64,000 nucleotides of DNA, taken from NCBI GenBank assembly GCA_039714555.1, contig JBDLJB010000011.1, positions 4,557 to 68,556 of the forward strand, read 5' to 3'. The position numbers and the translations under genes were made by a program. Below are positions 1 to 8,473 of the stretch, in pieces (the stretch's first letter is position 1; each line of letters opens with the position of its first letter). Source of the DNA: Namhaeicola sp039714555 (GTDB lineage Bacteria > Bacteroidota > Bacteroidia > Flavobacteriales > Flavobacteriaceae). The notes under the pieces were generated by a model, which searched no databases, was not told where the DNA came from, and worked only from the letters and a program-made list of their open reading frames with translations.

Positions 1-1
1 T

Positions 2-223
2 TTAGATTTTCATTCAAGAAGATTGGTTGAAATAGCTGGAAATATTATCATGGGTTATTTGTTGGTTATCAATAGTCAGAGAGATAAAAAATTTAGCAGA
101 TCTGCAAAACTTTTTATCAATTTAGCAAATTCAGAGAATCAAGAAAAATATGATTTTATTCAAAATTTTGAATTTGAAGACCTTGAATTGTATAAGTTGA
201 AAGAAACTGAAATTAAAGAATAA
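2..223 (+). CDS. C-terminal end of an acyl-CoA dehydrogenase-like protein (5' end outside window)
   Basis: An open frame runs in from the left edge and stops at TAA 221-223, giving about 73 residues. It starts DFHSRRLVEIAGNIIMGYLL and continues with a charged helix and a SAKLFINLA segment. From memory this resembles the last helices of the large acyl-CoA dehydrogenase proteins of Bacteroidota, where an AGxIIMGYLL helix is followed by RD..F..SA..FI. No active-site residue falls in the visible part, so the call rests on this short tail only. It has no overlap with the next gene, which has its own promoter. Confidence 0.5.
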   Translation, partial: LDFHSRRLVEIAGNIIMGYLLVINSQRDKKFSRSAKLFINLANSENQEKYDFIQNFEFEDLELYKLKETEIKE

Positions 224-249
224 TATTTTATTCTTTTCTAAGTAAAACT

Positions 250-278
250 TTGAGGAATAACAAAATAGTTTAACTTTG
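250..278 (+). promoter_or_regulatory. Bacteroidota-type promoter for the glycosyltransferase gene
   Basis: TTG at 250-252 and TAACTTTG at 271-278 are separated by 18 bases, matching the TTG / TAnnTTTG consensus of the Bacteroidota primary sigma factor. The predicted transcript start near 284 would leave a leader of about 14 bases before the TTG start codon at 298. Confidence 0.55.
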
Positions 279-297
279 GAAACATAAAAAAAAGTTT

Positions 298-1299
298 TTG
301 AATTTAAATTTTTCCATAATAATTCCGGTTTTTAATAGACCTCAAGAAATTGACGAACTGTTAAAGAGTTTGACATTACAAACCTATTCCAAAAACTTTG
401 AAGTAATTGTTATTGAAGATGGTTCAACTGATAAGTCGGAACTGATCGTTAAAAACTATCAAGATTCCTTAGATGTAAAATATTTTTTTAAAGCTAATTC
501 AGGTCCGGGTCAGAGTCGAAATTATGGAATGGAAAGAGCACTTGGAAATTATTTTATCATTTTAGATTCAGATGTTTTGTTACCTGAAAATTACTTGAGT
601 AATGTAAATGAACAATTGGATAATTATTTTACTGATGCTTATGGCGGAGCAGATGCAGCACTTCCAAATTTTACACAAATTCAAAAAGCGATCAATTATG
701 CCATGACATCTTTTTTAACAACAGGCGGATTGAGAGGAAGTGAAAGTAAAGGCAAAAAATTTCAATTGCGTAGTTTTAATTTGGGTTTATCAAAAAAATC
801 ATTTGAAATAACCGGCGGATTTTCAAAACAACATTTTGGTGAAGATATTGACCTGACATTTAGATTATGGGAAAATAATCTAAGTACTCAATTTATCAAA
901 AAAGCGTTTGTTTTTCATAAAAGAAGAACATCCTTTAAGCAGTTTTATCAACAAACCTTAAATTTTGGTGCTGCAAGACCTATACTAAATAAGAAATATC
1001 CAAAATCAAATAAATTAACTTTTTGGTTTCCTTCGATTTTTATAATTTTCACAATATTATCACTAATATTTACAGTTTTTGGAAATCATACTTTTACAAG
1101 TTTATTATTTATTTATCTTTTTTTAATTTTGATTGATGCGAGCATTAAAAATAAAAATATGATAACAGGTTTTTATAGTGTTTTTGCAACTATTGTTCAG
1201 TTTTTTGGCTATGGATTAGGCTTTTTAAGATCTACTTTTCGATTAAGTATATTAAACAATTCTGTAGAAGAAGTATTTCCTAAAATGTTTAAAGAATAA
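298..1299 (+). CDS. Family 2 glycosyltransferase with C-terminal membrane helices
   Basis: The 333-residue product opens with FSIIIPVFNRP, the usual first strand of a GT-A fold family 2 glycosyltransferase. It has EDGSTD near residue 40 and a DSD metal/nucleotide motif (ILDSDVLLP) near residue 98. A GGF..HFGEDIDLTFRLW segment near residue 180 matches the ED acceptor-side motif. Three hydrophobic stretches after residue 240 suggest membrane anchoring. The start is TTG at 298; there is no in-frame ATG before the GT motifs, and a promoter sits just upstream. The donor and acceptor sugars cannot be read from sequence. It stands apart from the polysaccharide export locus at 7.7 kb but could serve the same polymer. 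Confidence 0.85.
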   Translation: MNLNFSIIIPVFNRPQEIDELLKSLTLQTYSKNFEVIVIEDGSTDKSELIVKNYQDSLDVKYFFKANSGPGQSRNYGMERALGNYFIILDSDVLLPENYLSNVNEQLDNYFTDAYGGADAALPNFTQIQKAINYAMTSFLTTGGLRGSESKGKKFQLRSFNLGLSKKSFEITGGFSKQHFGEDIDLTFRLWENNLSTQFIKKAFVFHKRRTSFKQFYQQTLNFGAARPILNKKYPKSNKLTFWFPSIFIIFTILSLIFTVFGNHTFTSLLFIYLFLILIDASIKNKNMITGFYSVFATIVQFFGYGLGFLRSTFRLSILNNSVEEVFPKMFKE

Positions 1300-1370
1300 T
1301 TTCTTTTTATAATAATTGATTTCGGTAATTTTACATAACAAAGTAAAGTAATTATTTTAAAATATAAGTA

Positions 1371-2423
1371 TTGAAAATTCTCAGACTTCATAGTTGTTTT
1401 AAATTAAATAATAAATCCTTTTTAAATAAGGATGAACTTTTAGATTACACAAAGTTGAATTTACCGGAAATTTATACTTTTTTAAAAGAATGGTTTGATG
1501 CTTCTGATTTTGTTACGGTAAAAACTTCCGGTTCAACCGGAAAACCAAAACAAATACAGCTTAAAAAAGAGTATATGATGAATTCGGCATTGGCAACCGG
1601 AAAGTTTTTTAATTTACCAGATAAAACTACTGCATTATTATGTATGCCGCTAAAATTTATTGCCGGTAAAATGATGTTGGTTAGGGCTTTGGTTTTGGGT
1701 TGGCATTTAGATGTGATTGAGGCGACTACTAATCCGTTGAAAAATGTAGACAGGAAATATGATTTTTCTGCAATGGTACCTTTGCAGTTATACAATTCAT
1801 TGGATAATATTCATTGGATAAAAAAAATAATTATTGGAGGAGGTGCTGTTTCTGATGATTTAATTTCTAAGATCAAAACTATTCCTACAGAAGTTTATGC
1901 AAGTTATGGAATGACCGAAACCATTACACATATTGCTGTAAAACCATTGAATGTTGCAGCTGGTTTTACAGATAAAAACAATTTTTTTAAAACATTACCT
2001 GATGTTGAAATTTCAAAAGATCATAGGGATTGTTTAGTGATTGACGCCATAAGAGTATCGAATAATCAGATAATAACCAATGATTTAGTTGACATTATTT
2101 CAAGTAATGAATTTGAATGGATTGGCAGGTTTGACAATATTATAAATTCTGGAGGAATCAAATTAATTCCAGAAAAAATTGAGCAAAAACTTTCAAATTT
2201 TATATCACAACGTTTTTTTATAACTGGTTTGCCTGATGATGTTTTAGGTGAAAAAGCAGTTTTATTAATTGAAGGGTCAAATTTAAAGATAGATTTGGAT
2301 AGGTTTAAAAGTATTTTAGCAAAATATGAAGTACCAAAAGAAGTTTATTTCATTGATAATTTTGTTGAAACTGTAACAAAAAAAATCCAACGTCAAAAAA
2401 CGTTGGATCTTATTAAATTATAG
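1371..2423 (+). CDS. menE: o-Succinylbenzoate-CoA ligase (MenE), short Bacteroidota form
   Basis: This is a 350-residue AMP-binding (ANL superfamily) enzyme. The phosphate-binding loop TSGSTGKPKQIQL is near residue 55. ASYGMTETITHIA (near residue 180) is the adenylate-forming YGMTET motif, followed by a GRFDNIINSGGIKL hinge and a C-terminal lid with KKIQR. MenE activates o-succinylbenzoate in menaquinone synthesis. Bacteroidota MenE proteins are often about 350 residues, shorter than the 450-residue enterobacterial form, which fits. No other men genes are adjacent, so the substrate is assigned from family resemblance alone. The start is TTG. The 3' end converges with secA and contains the probable secA terminator. 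Confidence 0.75.
   Translation: MKILRLHSCFKLNNKSFLNKDELLDYTKLNLPEIYTFLKEWFDASDFVTVKTSGSTGKPKQIQLKKEYMMNSALATGKFFNLPDKTTALLCMPLKFIAGKMMLVRALVLGWHLDVIEATTNPLKNVDRKYDFSAMVPLQLYNSLDNIHWIKKIIIGGGAVSDDLISKIKTIPTEVYASYGMTETITHIAVKPLNVAAGFTDKNNFFKTLPDVEISKDHRDCLVIDAIRVSNNQIITNDLVDIISSNEFEWIGRFDNIINSGGIKLIPEKIEQKLSNFISQRFFITGLPDDVLGEKAVLLIEGSNLKIDLDRFKSILAKYEVPKEVYFIDNFVETVTKKIQRQKTLDLIKL
2378..2408 (-). terminator. Rho-independent terminator of secA, embedded in the menE 3' end
   Basis: On the minus strand a perfect 8-bp stem (ATCCAACG / CGTTGGAT, 2385-2392 with 2401-2408) is followed directly by a run of eight T. It lies 30 bases past the secA stop codon and inside the last codons of the convergent menE gene. 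Confidence 0.7.
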
Positions 2424-2437
2424 ATGTTTAAAATTTA

Positions 2438-5400
2438 TTAATCTTCAGTAATAACCCATTCACCTTTTTGAATTAATGGTATAGCCTGTTTATATTTCAC
2501 AATTTTATTTTCACCCGATATTATATTTTTAATTGTAACACGTTCATTTCTGCCAATTTTACGTTCTTCTCTTACAATAGTTTCAGTAATTTGAGGTTGT
2601 TGTGTTTCATTGGTTTGTGTGTTTTCTGTTGGGCTATGGAATTCGGCCTTAGTCAACTGAACTTTTTCTCTTTTTTGCTCTCTTGCTTGAGAAACTTGTT
2701 GCGGACTTTGACTTGGTAATTCACCTTTAAATAAGAATGATAATACATCTTTATTTACTTTAACCAACATTTTATTGAACAATTCAAAGGCTTCAAATTT
2801 ATAGATCAATAAAGGGTCTTTTTGTTCATAGGTTGCATTTTGAACAGATTGTTTTAGTTCGTCCATTTGACGTAGATGATCTTTCCAGGCATCATCTATA
2901 ATGGCTAAGGTGATGTTCTTTTCAAAATCGGTCATCAATTGTTTACCATTACTATCGTATGCTTCTTTTAAATTGGTTACAACCTGTAAAGTTTTGATAC
3001 CATCGGTAAAAGGTACCATAATACGTTCATATCTATCACCTTGTTTTTCGTAAACATCTTTAATTACTGGAAAAGCTGCAAGTGCATTTTTTTCAATTCT
3101 TTCTTGATAATGTTTGTAAACTACTTGATAAAGTTCATCAACTAAAACATTTTCATCTTTCTCTGTAAATTCTTCTTTTGTAAAAGGTGAGGTAGTCGAT
3201 GAAAATCTGATCAATTCAAATTCAAAATTTGAATAATCATTATTAACTTTATTTTCAGTAACAATGTTTTCACAAGTTTCATAGATCATATTAACGATGT
3301 CAACTTGTAATCTTTCACCATAAAGTGCATGACGACGACGTTTATAAACAACTTCGCGTTGTGCATTCATAATATCATCATATTCGAGTAATCGTTTTCT
3401 AATACCGTAGTTGTTTTCTTCTACTTTTTTCTGAGCACGTTCAATAGATTTTGAGATCATAGAATGTTGGATTACTTCTCCTTCTTTCAATCCCATTTTA
3501 TCCATCATTTTCGCAATTCTTTCCGAACCAAACAGACGCATTAAATTATCTTCTAGCGAAACGTAAAATTGTGTAGAACCCGGATCACCTTGACGACCGG
3601 CTCTACCACGTAATTGGCGGTCAACCCTTCTTGAATCATGACGTTCAGTTCCTACAATGGCTAATCCTCCTGCCTTTTTAACATCATCGGTTAATTTAAT
3701 ATCAGTACCACGACCAGCCATGTTTGTAGCAATAGTAACTACACCTGGTTCACCTGCAGTTGCAACAATATCAGATTCTTTTTTATGAAGTTTGGCATTT
3801 AATACATTGTGTTCAATTTTTCTGATGGATAACATTCGCGATAATAATTCAGAAATTTCAACCGAAGTTGTACCCACCAATACAGGTCTTTTATGATTCA
3901 CCAAACTCACAATTTCTTCAATAACCGAATTGTATTTTTCACGTTTTGTTTTAAAGATCAAATCTTCACGATCATCTCTAATTAAAGGCATGTTCGTTGG
4001 TATTTCAACAACATCCAATTTATAGATCTCCCAAAATTCGCCAGCTTCGGTAATGGCTGTACCTGTCATTCCCGAAAGTTTACGATACATCCTAAAATAA
4101 TTTTGAAGTGTAATAGTAGCGTAAGTTTGTGTTGCGGCTTCAATTTTTACATTTTCTTTGGCTTCAATTGCTTGATGTAAACCGTCAGAATATCTTCTAC
4201 CATCCATGATACGACCTGTTTGCTCGTCAACTATTTTTACCTGTTCTTCAATAATTACATATTCAACATCTTTTTCGAATAAAGTATAGGCTTTTAGCAA
4301 TTGGTTTAATGTATGGATACGTTCACTTTTAATACTAAAATCTCTGTATAATTCTTCTTTTAAAGCAGATTTATCTTCTACAGAAATCTCCTGTTTATCA
4401 ATACGGGCAATTTCCATTCCAATATCTGGCAATAAAAAGAATTGTTCTTCTTTTTTACCTGAAAGGTGTGCAATTCCTTTATCGGTTAATTCGATAGAAT
4501 TATTTTTTTCATCAATAACAAAATATAACTCTTCATCAATTTTAGGCATTTCACGATTGTTATCCTGCATGTAGAAATTCTCTGTTTTTTGCAGTAATAG
4601 TTTGATACCTTCCCGACTTAAATACTTTATTAAAGCTTTGTTTTTAGGTAAACCTCGAAATACGCGATACAATAAAAAACTACCTTCTTTTGTATTGCCT
4701 TCACTTATCAATTTTTTAGCTTCAGATAAAATACCAGTCAGATATTTATTTTGAATTTTAACAATTTCCTCAACTTTAGGTTTTAATTCGTTAAATTCAT
4801 GTCGGTCGCCCTGGGGTGTTGCACCCGAAATAATTAAAGGTGTACGTGCATCATCTACTAAAACAGAGTCAACCTCATCAATAATGGCATAATTATGAGG
4901 GCGTTGAACAAGGTCTTCGGGTGTATGAGCCATATTATCACGTAGATAATCAAAACCAAATTCGTTGTTCGTGCCATAAGTTATATCAGCATTATAGGCT
5001 TTTCTTCGTTCAACCGAATTGGGTTGGTAGTTATCAATACAATCAATTGATAGACCATGAAATTCAAAAATCGGACCCATCCAAGCGGCGTCACGTTTGG
5101 CTAAATAATCATTTACAGTTACTACATGAACTCCTTTTCCGGGTAATGCATTTAAATATAATGGCAGTGTTGCTACTAAGGTTTTACCTTCACCTGTCAT
5201 CATTTCAGAGATCTTTCCTTGATGCAAAACAGAACCACCAATTAACTGAACATCATAATGCACCATATCCCAAGTTATAGGTTTACCGGCTGCATCCCAT
5301 GAATTTTCCCATATTGCATATTCACCATCTAAACTTATATTTGATCTTATACCTGATAGTTCACGGTCAAATGGTGTAGCTTTAACTTTTAAAAGTTTAT

Positions 5401-5773
5401 TATTATTGAAACGTTTTGCAGTTTCTTTAACAACAGCAAAAGCTTCTGCTTGAATCTCATTTAATATTTTTTCGGTAATTTGATAAGACTCATCTTCTAA
5501 ATTGTCAATTTCGCTATATATTTCTTCTTTACGATCGATATTGGCAGTTTCAGCTTCATTTTTTAATTGTACTATCTTATCTTCATATTCTGTAACCGCA
5601 TCATTTATCTTTTGTTTAAATAAATTGGTTTTTTCACGTAACTGATCAATAGTAAGATCTTCCATTTCTTTATCAAATGTTCTTACATTATCTACTATTG
5701 GTTGTAGGATTTTTAAGTCTTTTTTCTTTTTATCTCCAACAAAGACTTTTAATACTGAATTAAGTAAACTCAT
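2438..5773 (-). CDS. secA: Protein translocase ATPase SecA
   Basis: This is the motor of the Sec pathway, driving unfolded proteins through SecYEG at the inner membrane. The 1111-residue product has Walker A MMTGEGKT at residues 191-198, the DEVD box (IIDEVDSVLVDDARTP), the AGRGTDIKL motif and the helicase motif VI segment RQLRGRAGRQGDPG. It is longer than the roughly 900-residue Escherichia coli protein because of extra sequence in the N-terminal region and around the nucleotide domains, as is usual in Bacteroidota. The C-terminal CxCxnCH zinc finger that binds SecB is absent; the protein ends GEWVITED. It is transcribed alone and terminates inside menE. Confidence 0.98.
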   Translation of the reverse strand: MSLLNSVLKVFVGDKKKKDLKILQPIVDNVRTFDKEMEDLTIDQLREKTNLFKQKINDAVTEYEDKIVQLKNEAETANIDRKEEIYSEIDNLEDESYQITEKILNEIQAEAFAVVKETAKRFNNNKLLKVKATPFDRELSGIRSNISLDGEYAIWENSWDAAGKPITWDMVHYDVQLIGGSVLHQGKISEMMTGEGKTLVATLPLYLNALPGKGVHVVTVNDYLAKRDAAWMGPIFEFHGLSIDCIDNYQPNSVERRKAYNADITYGTNNEFGFDYLRDNMAHTPEDLVQRPHNYAIIDEVDSVLVDDARTPLIISGATPQGDRHEFNELKPKVEEIVKIQNKYLTGILSEAKKLISEGNTKEGSFLLYRVFRGLPKNKALIKYLSREGIKLLLQKTENFYMQDNNREMPKIDEELYFVIDEKNNSIELTDKGIAHLSGKKEEQFFLLPDIGMEIARIDKQEISVEDKSALKEELYRDFSIKSERIHTLNQLLKAYTLFEKDVEYVIIEEQVKIVDEQTGRIMDGRRYSDGLHQAIEAKENVKIEAATQTYATITLQNYFRMYRKLSGMTGTAITEAGEFWEIYKLDVVEIPTNMPLIRDDREDLIFKTKREKYNSVIEEIVSLVNHKRPVLVGTTSVEISELLSRMLSIRKIEHNVLNAKLHKKESDIVATAGEPGVVTIATNMAGRGTDIKLTDDVKKAGGLAIVGTERHDSRRVDRQLRGRAGRQGDPGSTQFYVSLEDNLMRLFGSERIAKMMDKMGLKEGEVIQHSMISKSIERAQKKVEENNYGIRKRLLEYDDIMNAQREVVYKRRRHALYGERLQVDIVNMIYETCENIVTENKVNNDYSNFEFELIRFSSTTSPFTKEEFTEKDENVLVDELYQVVYKHYQERIEKNALAAFPVIKDVYEKQGDRYERIMVPFTDGIKTLQVVTNLKEAYDSNGKQLMTDFEKNITLAIIDDAWKDHLRQMDELKQSVQNATYEQKDPLLIYKFEAFELFNKMLVKVNKDVLSFLFKGELPSQSPQQVSQAREQKREKVQLTKAEFHSPTENTQTNETQQPQITETIVREERKIGRNERVTIKNIISGENKIVKYKQAIPLIQKGEWVITED

Positions 5774-5863
5774 TTTAAATATTATTTAATAATTAATTTG
5801 ATAAAATCTATAAAGAATGTTTATCAAAATAGGAGTTTTGAAAAAATTAGGTCAAAATTAAGC

Positions 5864-5890
5864 AAAAAAAAAGCCTCAAAGGAGACTTTT
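5864..5890 (-). terminator. Terminator downstream of the small acidic protein gene
   Basis: On the minus strand an 8-bp stem (AAAGTCTC with GAGGCTTT, one G-U pair) with a 4-base loop is followed by a run of eight or more T. It starts seven bases after the stop codon at 5897. Confidence 0.7.
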
Positions 5891-5896
5891 ACTTGT

Positions 5897-6118
5897 TTAA
5901 TATTCATCTTCGTTCCAAAGAAAATCCTCATCGGTAGGATAATCTGGCCAAATTTCTTGAATAATTTCATAAACTTCTCCTTCATCTTCAATAGCTTGTA
6001 AATTTTCAACTACTTCTAAAGGAGCTCCTGTACGAATTGCATAATCAATCAACTCGTCTTTTGTTGCAGGCCAAGGTGCATCACTTAAATAAGATGCTAA
6101 TTCTAAAGTCCAATACAT
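5897..6118 (-). CDS. Small acidic DUF2795-like protein
   Basis: The 73-residue protein is strongly acidic at its C-terminus (DYPTDEDFLWNEDEY). The WTLELASYLSDAPWPATKDELIDYAIRTGAP segment resembles the DUF2795 fold, where paired helices recur in small bacterial proteins, and near-identical short proteins are common in Flavobacteriia next to secA. Function is unknown. It has its own terminator and is transcribed in the same direction as secA, 123 bases upstream of it, so the two are probably separate transcripts. Confidence 0.8.
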   Translation of the reverse strand: MYWTLELASYLSDAPWPATKDELIDYAIRTGAPLEVVENLQAIEDEGEVYEIIQEIWPDYPTDEDFLWNEDEY

Positions 6119-6161
6119 GGGTTAATTTTTTTGCAAAAATAAATTTATTATGTAAAAAACC

Positions 6162-6191
6162 AAGCTTTTTAGTTGTTTTTTTTAAAAGCTT
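6162..6191 (-). terminator. Possible terminator of the cobalamin adenosyltransferase operon
   Basis: Inverted repeat AAGCTTTT / AAAAGCTT with a 14-base loop lies 39 bases beyond the stop codon at 6230. On the minus strand it is followed by GG and six T. The T-rich loop and the two bases before the T run make it weaker than its neighbour at 5864. Confidence 0.35.
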
Positions 6192-6229
6192 ATTTTTTTA
6201 ATTTTAAAGAACGTATTTTTTTATAATTT

Positions 6230-6796
6230 TTATCTTGATTTCCACTGAATTTCTTCAGCTTTATTATCTTTTGACAACTTCCGTGCCAACACAAATAAAT
6301 AATCGGAAAGTCGATTCAAATAAATCATAATATTTTTGTTAATTGGCTCAACGTGATGTAATTGTACAGCTATTCTTTCAGTTCTTCTACAAATGCTTCT
6401 CGCTATGTGACAAAATGACACAGTTGTATGCCCGCCAGGTAAAATGAAATTTGTCATTTTAGGTAAACTTTCATTCATTATGTCAATTTCATTTTCTAAA
6501 AATTGGATATCATTTTCTGATATTTTTGAAATTTTTAGCCTTTCAGCTCCTGATTTTAAGTTTTCTTTTTCCGGAGGTGTTGCTAACATAGCACCCAAAG
6601 TAAATAAATCGTTTTGAATCTTTATTAAAGAATTGAAAGATTCTTGATTGATTTTTTGATCTCTGATTAAACCTATATATGAATTTAATTCGTCTACTGT
6701 GCCATATGCTTCAATTCGGATATGGTATTTTTTAACTCGAGTTCCTCCAAAAAGAGAGGTTTCACCTTGATCACCTGTTTTGGTATAAATTTTCAT
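6230..6796 (-). CDS. Cob(I)yrinic acid a,c-diamide adenosyltransferase, PduO type
   Basis: The enzyme transfers the adenosyl group of ATP to cob(I)alamin, giving coenzyme B12. The 188-residue protein shows the PduO/ATR signature: TKTGDQGETSLFGGTRVKK at residues 5-23 for ATP binding, then RSICRRTERIAVQL near residue 135, which holds the conserved Arg and Glu of the active site. Length and motif order match single-domain PduO enzymes. No B12 biosynthesis genes are nearby, so it probably serves salvage. The gene follows the methyltransferase after only 11 bases and is likely in one transcript with it. Confidence 0.93.
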   Translation of the reverse strand: MKIYTKTGDQGETSLFGGTRVKKYHIRIEAYGTVDELNSYIGLIRDQKINQESFNSLIKIQNDLFTLGAMLATPPEKENLKSGAERLKISKISENDIQFLENEIDIMNESLPKMTNFILPGGHTTVSFCHIARSICRRTERIAVQLHHVEPINKNIMIYLNRLSDYLFVLARKLSKDNKAEEIQWKSR

Positions 6797-6807
6797 CGTT
6801 AAATTTT

Positions 6808-7599
6808 TTAAACTCTAATATTAAAATGTTGTTTGGGTTGTTCATTTCTAAAAAAAATAATTCCCCAATAAAATACATCAATGCTTACGGTTATGGCTTC
6901 ATGATCTTTAATAAGATTCCAGGCTTCTTCCATATCTTTACTCCAATGAATATCATCAAAAATAAATATTGAATTATTATGTGTTGTTGGTAAACATTGA
7001 TTAAAATATTGTAAAGTAGCTTCTTTTGTATGGTTTCCGTCAAAATAGATCAAATCATATTGTAGACCTTGAGTGACTTGATGTAAAGTATTCTTAAAAT
7101 CACCTACTTTAATTTTGATATTTTGGAGATTGAAATCATCAAATTGTTTTTGTGCTATTTTAGCGGTTTGTGGGCAGCCTTCAAGGGTGATTATTTTTGC
7201 ATCAGTATTCCCAATACTTAAGCATGAAGTACCAAGCCCAAGTGATGTTCCAATTTCTAGAATATTATGCGGTTTAAAATACTGAACTATTTTTAAAAGT
7301 AATTTTGCCTTTTTATTTGTAATTCCGGCATTTTTAGCAATGGCAGAAACTTCTCTAAGGTTACTTTTAAAAACTTTTGAACCGGCACCAAAGTCAGTAA
7401 CATGAATAGATTGATTGTTATTTAATAATGATTTTTGATAATCTTTAAATTTTAAAAATAGATCTGCTATATTTTTATCATTTCTATAAAAACAATCTGT
7501 CGTTAGTTTATAAACAAATGGCGAATGAATACCATGTTGGTTTATAGAAAAAAGTAAAAACTTTAGATATGAAAAAATTTGATATAGCACAACGAACAA
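6808..7599 (-). CDS. Class I SAM-dependent methyltransferase (O-methyltransferase-like)
   Basis: The 263-residue protein has the SAM-binding glycine motif NILEIGTSLGLGTSCLS near residue 115, an acidic ribose-binding residue in ITLEGCPQ, and YDLIYFDGNHTKEATLQYF near residue 185, a motif IV of the kind seen in caffeoyl-CoA and catechol O-methyltransferases. The N-terminal 40 residues are hydrophobic and aromatic and may lie at the membrane. Substrate is unknown. It heads a two-gene unit with the adenosyltransferase and diverges from the polysaccharide export operon at 7680. Confidence 0.8.
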   Translation of the reverse strand: MFVVLYQIFSYLKFLLFSINQHGIHSPFVYKLTTDCFYRNDKNIADLFLKFKDYQKSLLNNNQSIHVTDFGAGSKVFKSNLREVSAIAKNAGITNKKAKLLLKIVQYFKPHNILEIGTSLGLGTSCLSIGNTDAKIITLEGCPQTAKIAQKQFDDFNLQNIKIKVGDFKNTLHQVTQGLQYDLIYFDGNHTKEATLQYFNQCLPTTHNNSIFIFDDIHWSKDMEEAWNLIKDHEAITVSIDVFYWGIIFFRNEQPKQHFNIRV

Positions 7600-7627
7600 T
7601 TAATATGCGAAAATAATAGAAAAAATA

Positions 7628-7657
7628 TTGTTGTAAACAATTTAAAAATTATATTTG
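7628..7657 (+). promoter_or_regulatory. Promoter of the polysaccharide export operon
   Basis: TTG at 7628-7630 (a second TTG follows at 7631) and TATATTTG at 7650-7657, 19 bases apart, fit the Bacteroidota TTG / TAnnTTTG promoter. The predicted start near 7662 is 18 bases before the ATG at 7680. Confidence 0.65.
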
Positions 7658-7679
7658 CCATTAAAGAAATAAAAACAGT

Positions 7680-8468
7680 ATGCGTAAAGTTTTACTACTT
7701 GTATTTTTGGCAGTAATTATCACTTCCTGTATTCCTAATAAAGATTTGATATATTTCCAAGGGGAACCTGTTTCAAAAGATTCAATATATAAATTGCAGA
7801 ATGAACCTTATCGTTTGCAAGTGAATGATATATTGTATATTGATATAAAATCTGCCGATCCTGAATTGGTACAACTGTTTAAAAATAAAGAAACAGAAAG
7901 AAATAATTCAAATAATATTTCACAAGAACAAATATATTTTACAGGTTATACAATTGATAGGCATGGTAATATAAGGATACCTTATGTTGGAAATATGAAT
8001 GTTTTAGGTTATACAACAAGTGAAGTGAGAGAAAAAGTGCAAAAGGAATTTGAAAACTTCTTTAAAAATAAAGATGATATTTTTATAACTGTGAAATTGG
8101 CGGGTATTCGTGTAACTATGTTAGGGGAGGTAGGAAACCCCGGAACTTTAATTATATATCAAAATCAAGTAAATATTGTTGAAGTAATTGCCAATGCAGG
8201 GGATATACCGGTAACAGGAAATAGAAAAAATATTACTGTTTTTCGTAAGAATATTAATGGTACCGAAAGGTTTAGTATTGACATGACCGATGTTTCAACT
8301 TTTGATTCAAATAATTTTTATATAGAATCAAATGATATTGTATATGTTGAGCCATTAAAACAAAAATCATGGGGTACAGGTACAACCGGTATGCAATCTA
8401 TGACCACTATAATATCAGTATTATCATTAATAACTACAACTATTTTGTTGGTACAAACATTTAAGTAA
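7680..8468 (+). CDS. Outer-membrane polysaccharide export lipoprotein (Wza/BexD family)
   Basis: This 262-residue protein has a lipoprotein signal with lipobox ITSC (Cys near residue 17). Next comes a Poly_export domain (YRLQVNDILYIDIKSADPELV, then YTIDRHGNIRIPYVGNMNVLGYT), followed by an SLBB domain beginning ITVKLAGIRVTMLGEVGNPGT. A C-terminal hydrophobic helix (TTIISVLSLITTTILLVQTF) is the outer-membrane anchor. It would form the export channel for capsule or exopolysaccharide together with the Wzc-type protein encoded five bases downstream. First gene of the operon. Confidence 0.93.
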   Translation: MRKVLLLVFLAVIITSCIPNKDLIYFQGEPVSKDSIYKLQNEPYRLQVNDILYIDIKSADPELVQLFKNKETERNNSNNISQEQIYFTGYTIDRHGNIRIPYVGNMNVLGYTTSEVREKVQKEFENFFKNKDDIFITVKLAGIRVTMLGEVGNPGTLIIYQNQVNIVEVIANAGDIPVTGNRKNITVFRKNINGTERFSIDMTDVSTFDSNNFYIESNDIVYVEPLKQKSWGTGTTGMQSMTTIISVLSLITTTILLVQTFK

Positions 8469-8473
8469 AATTG

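Noticed and set aside
5897..6009. Overlapping minus-strand frame at 5824-6009 within the small acidic protein
   Set aside because: It is a shifted frame of the same DNA, with lysine- and phenylalanine-rich composition and no family; the acidic protein frame has the DUF2795-like pattern.
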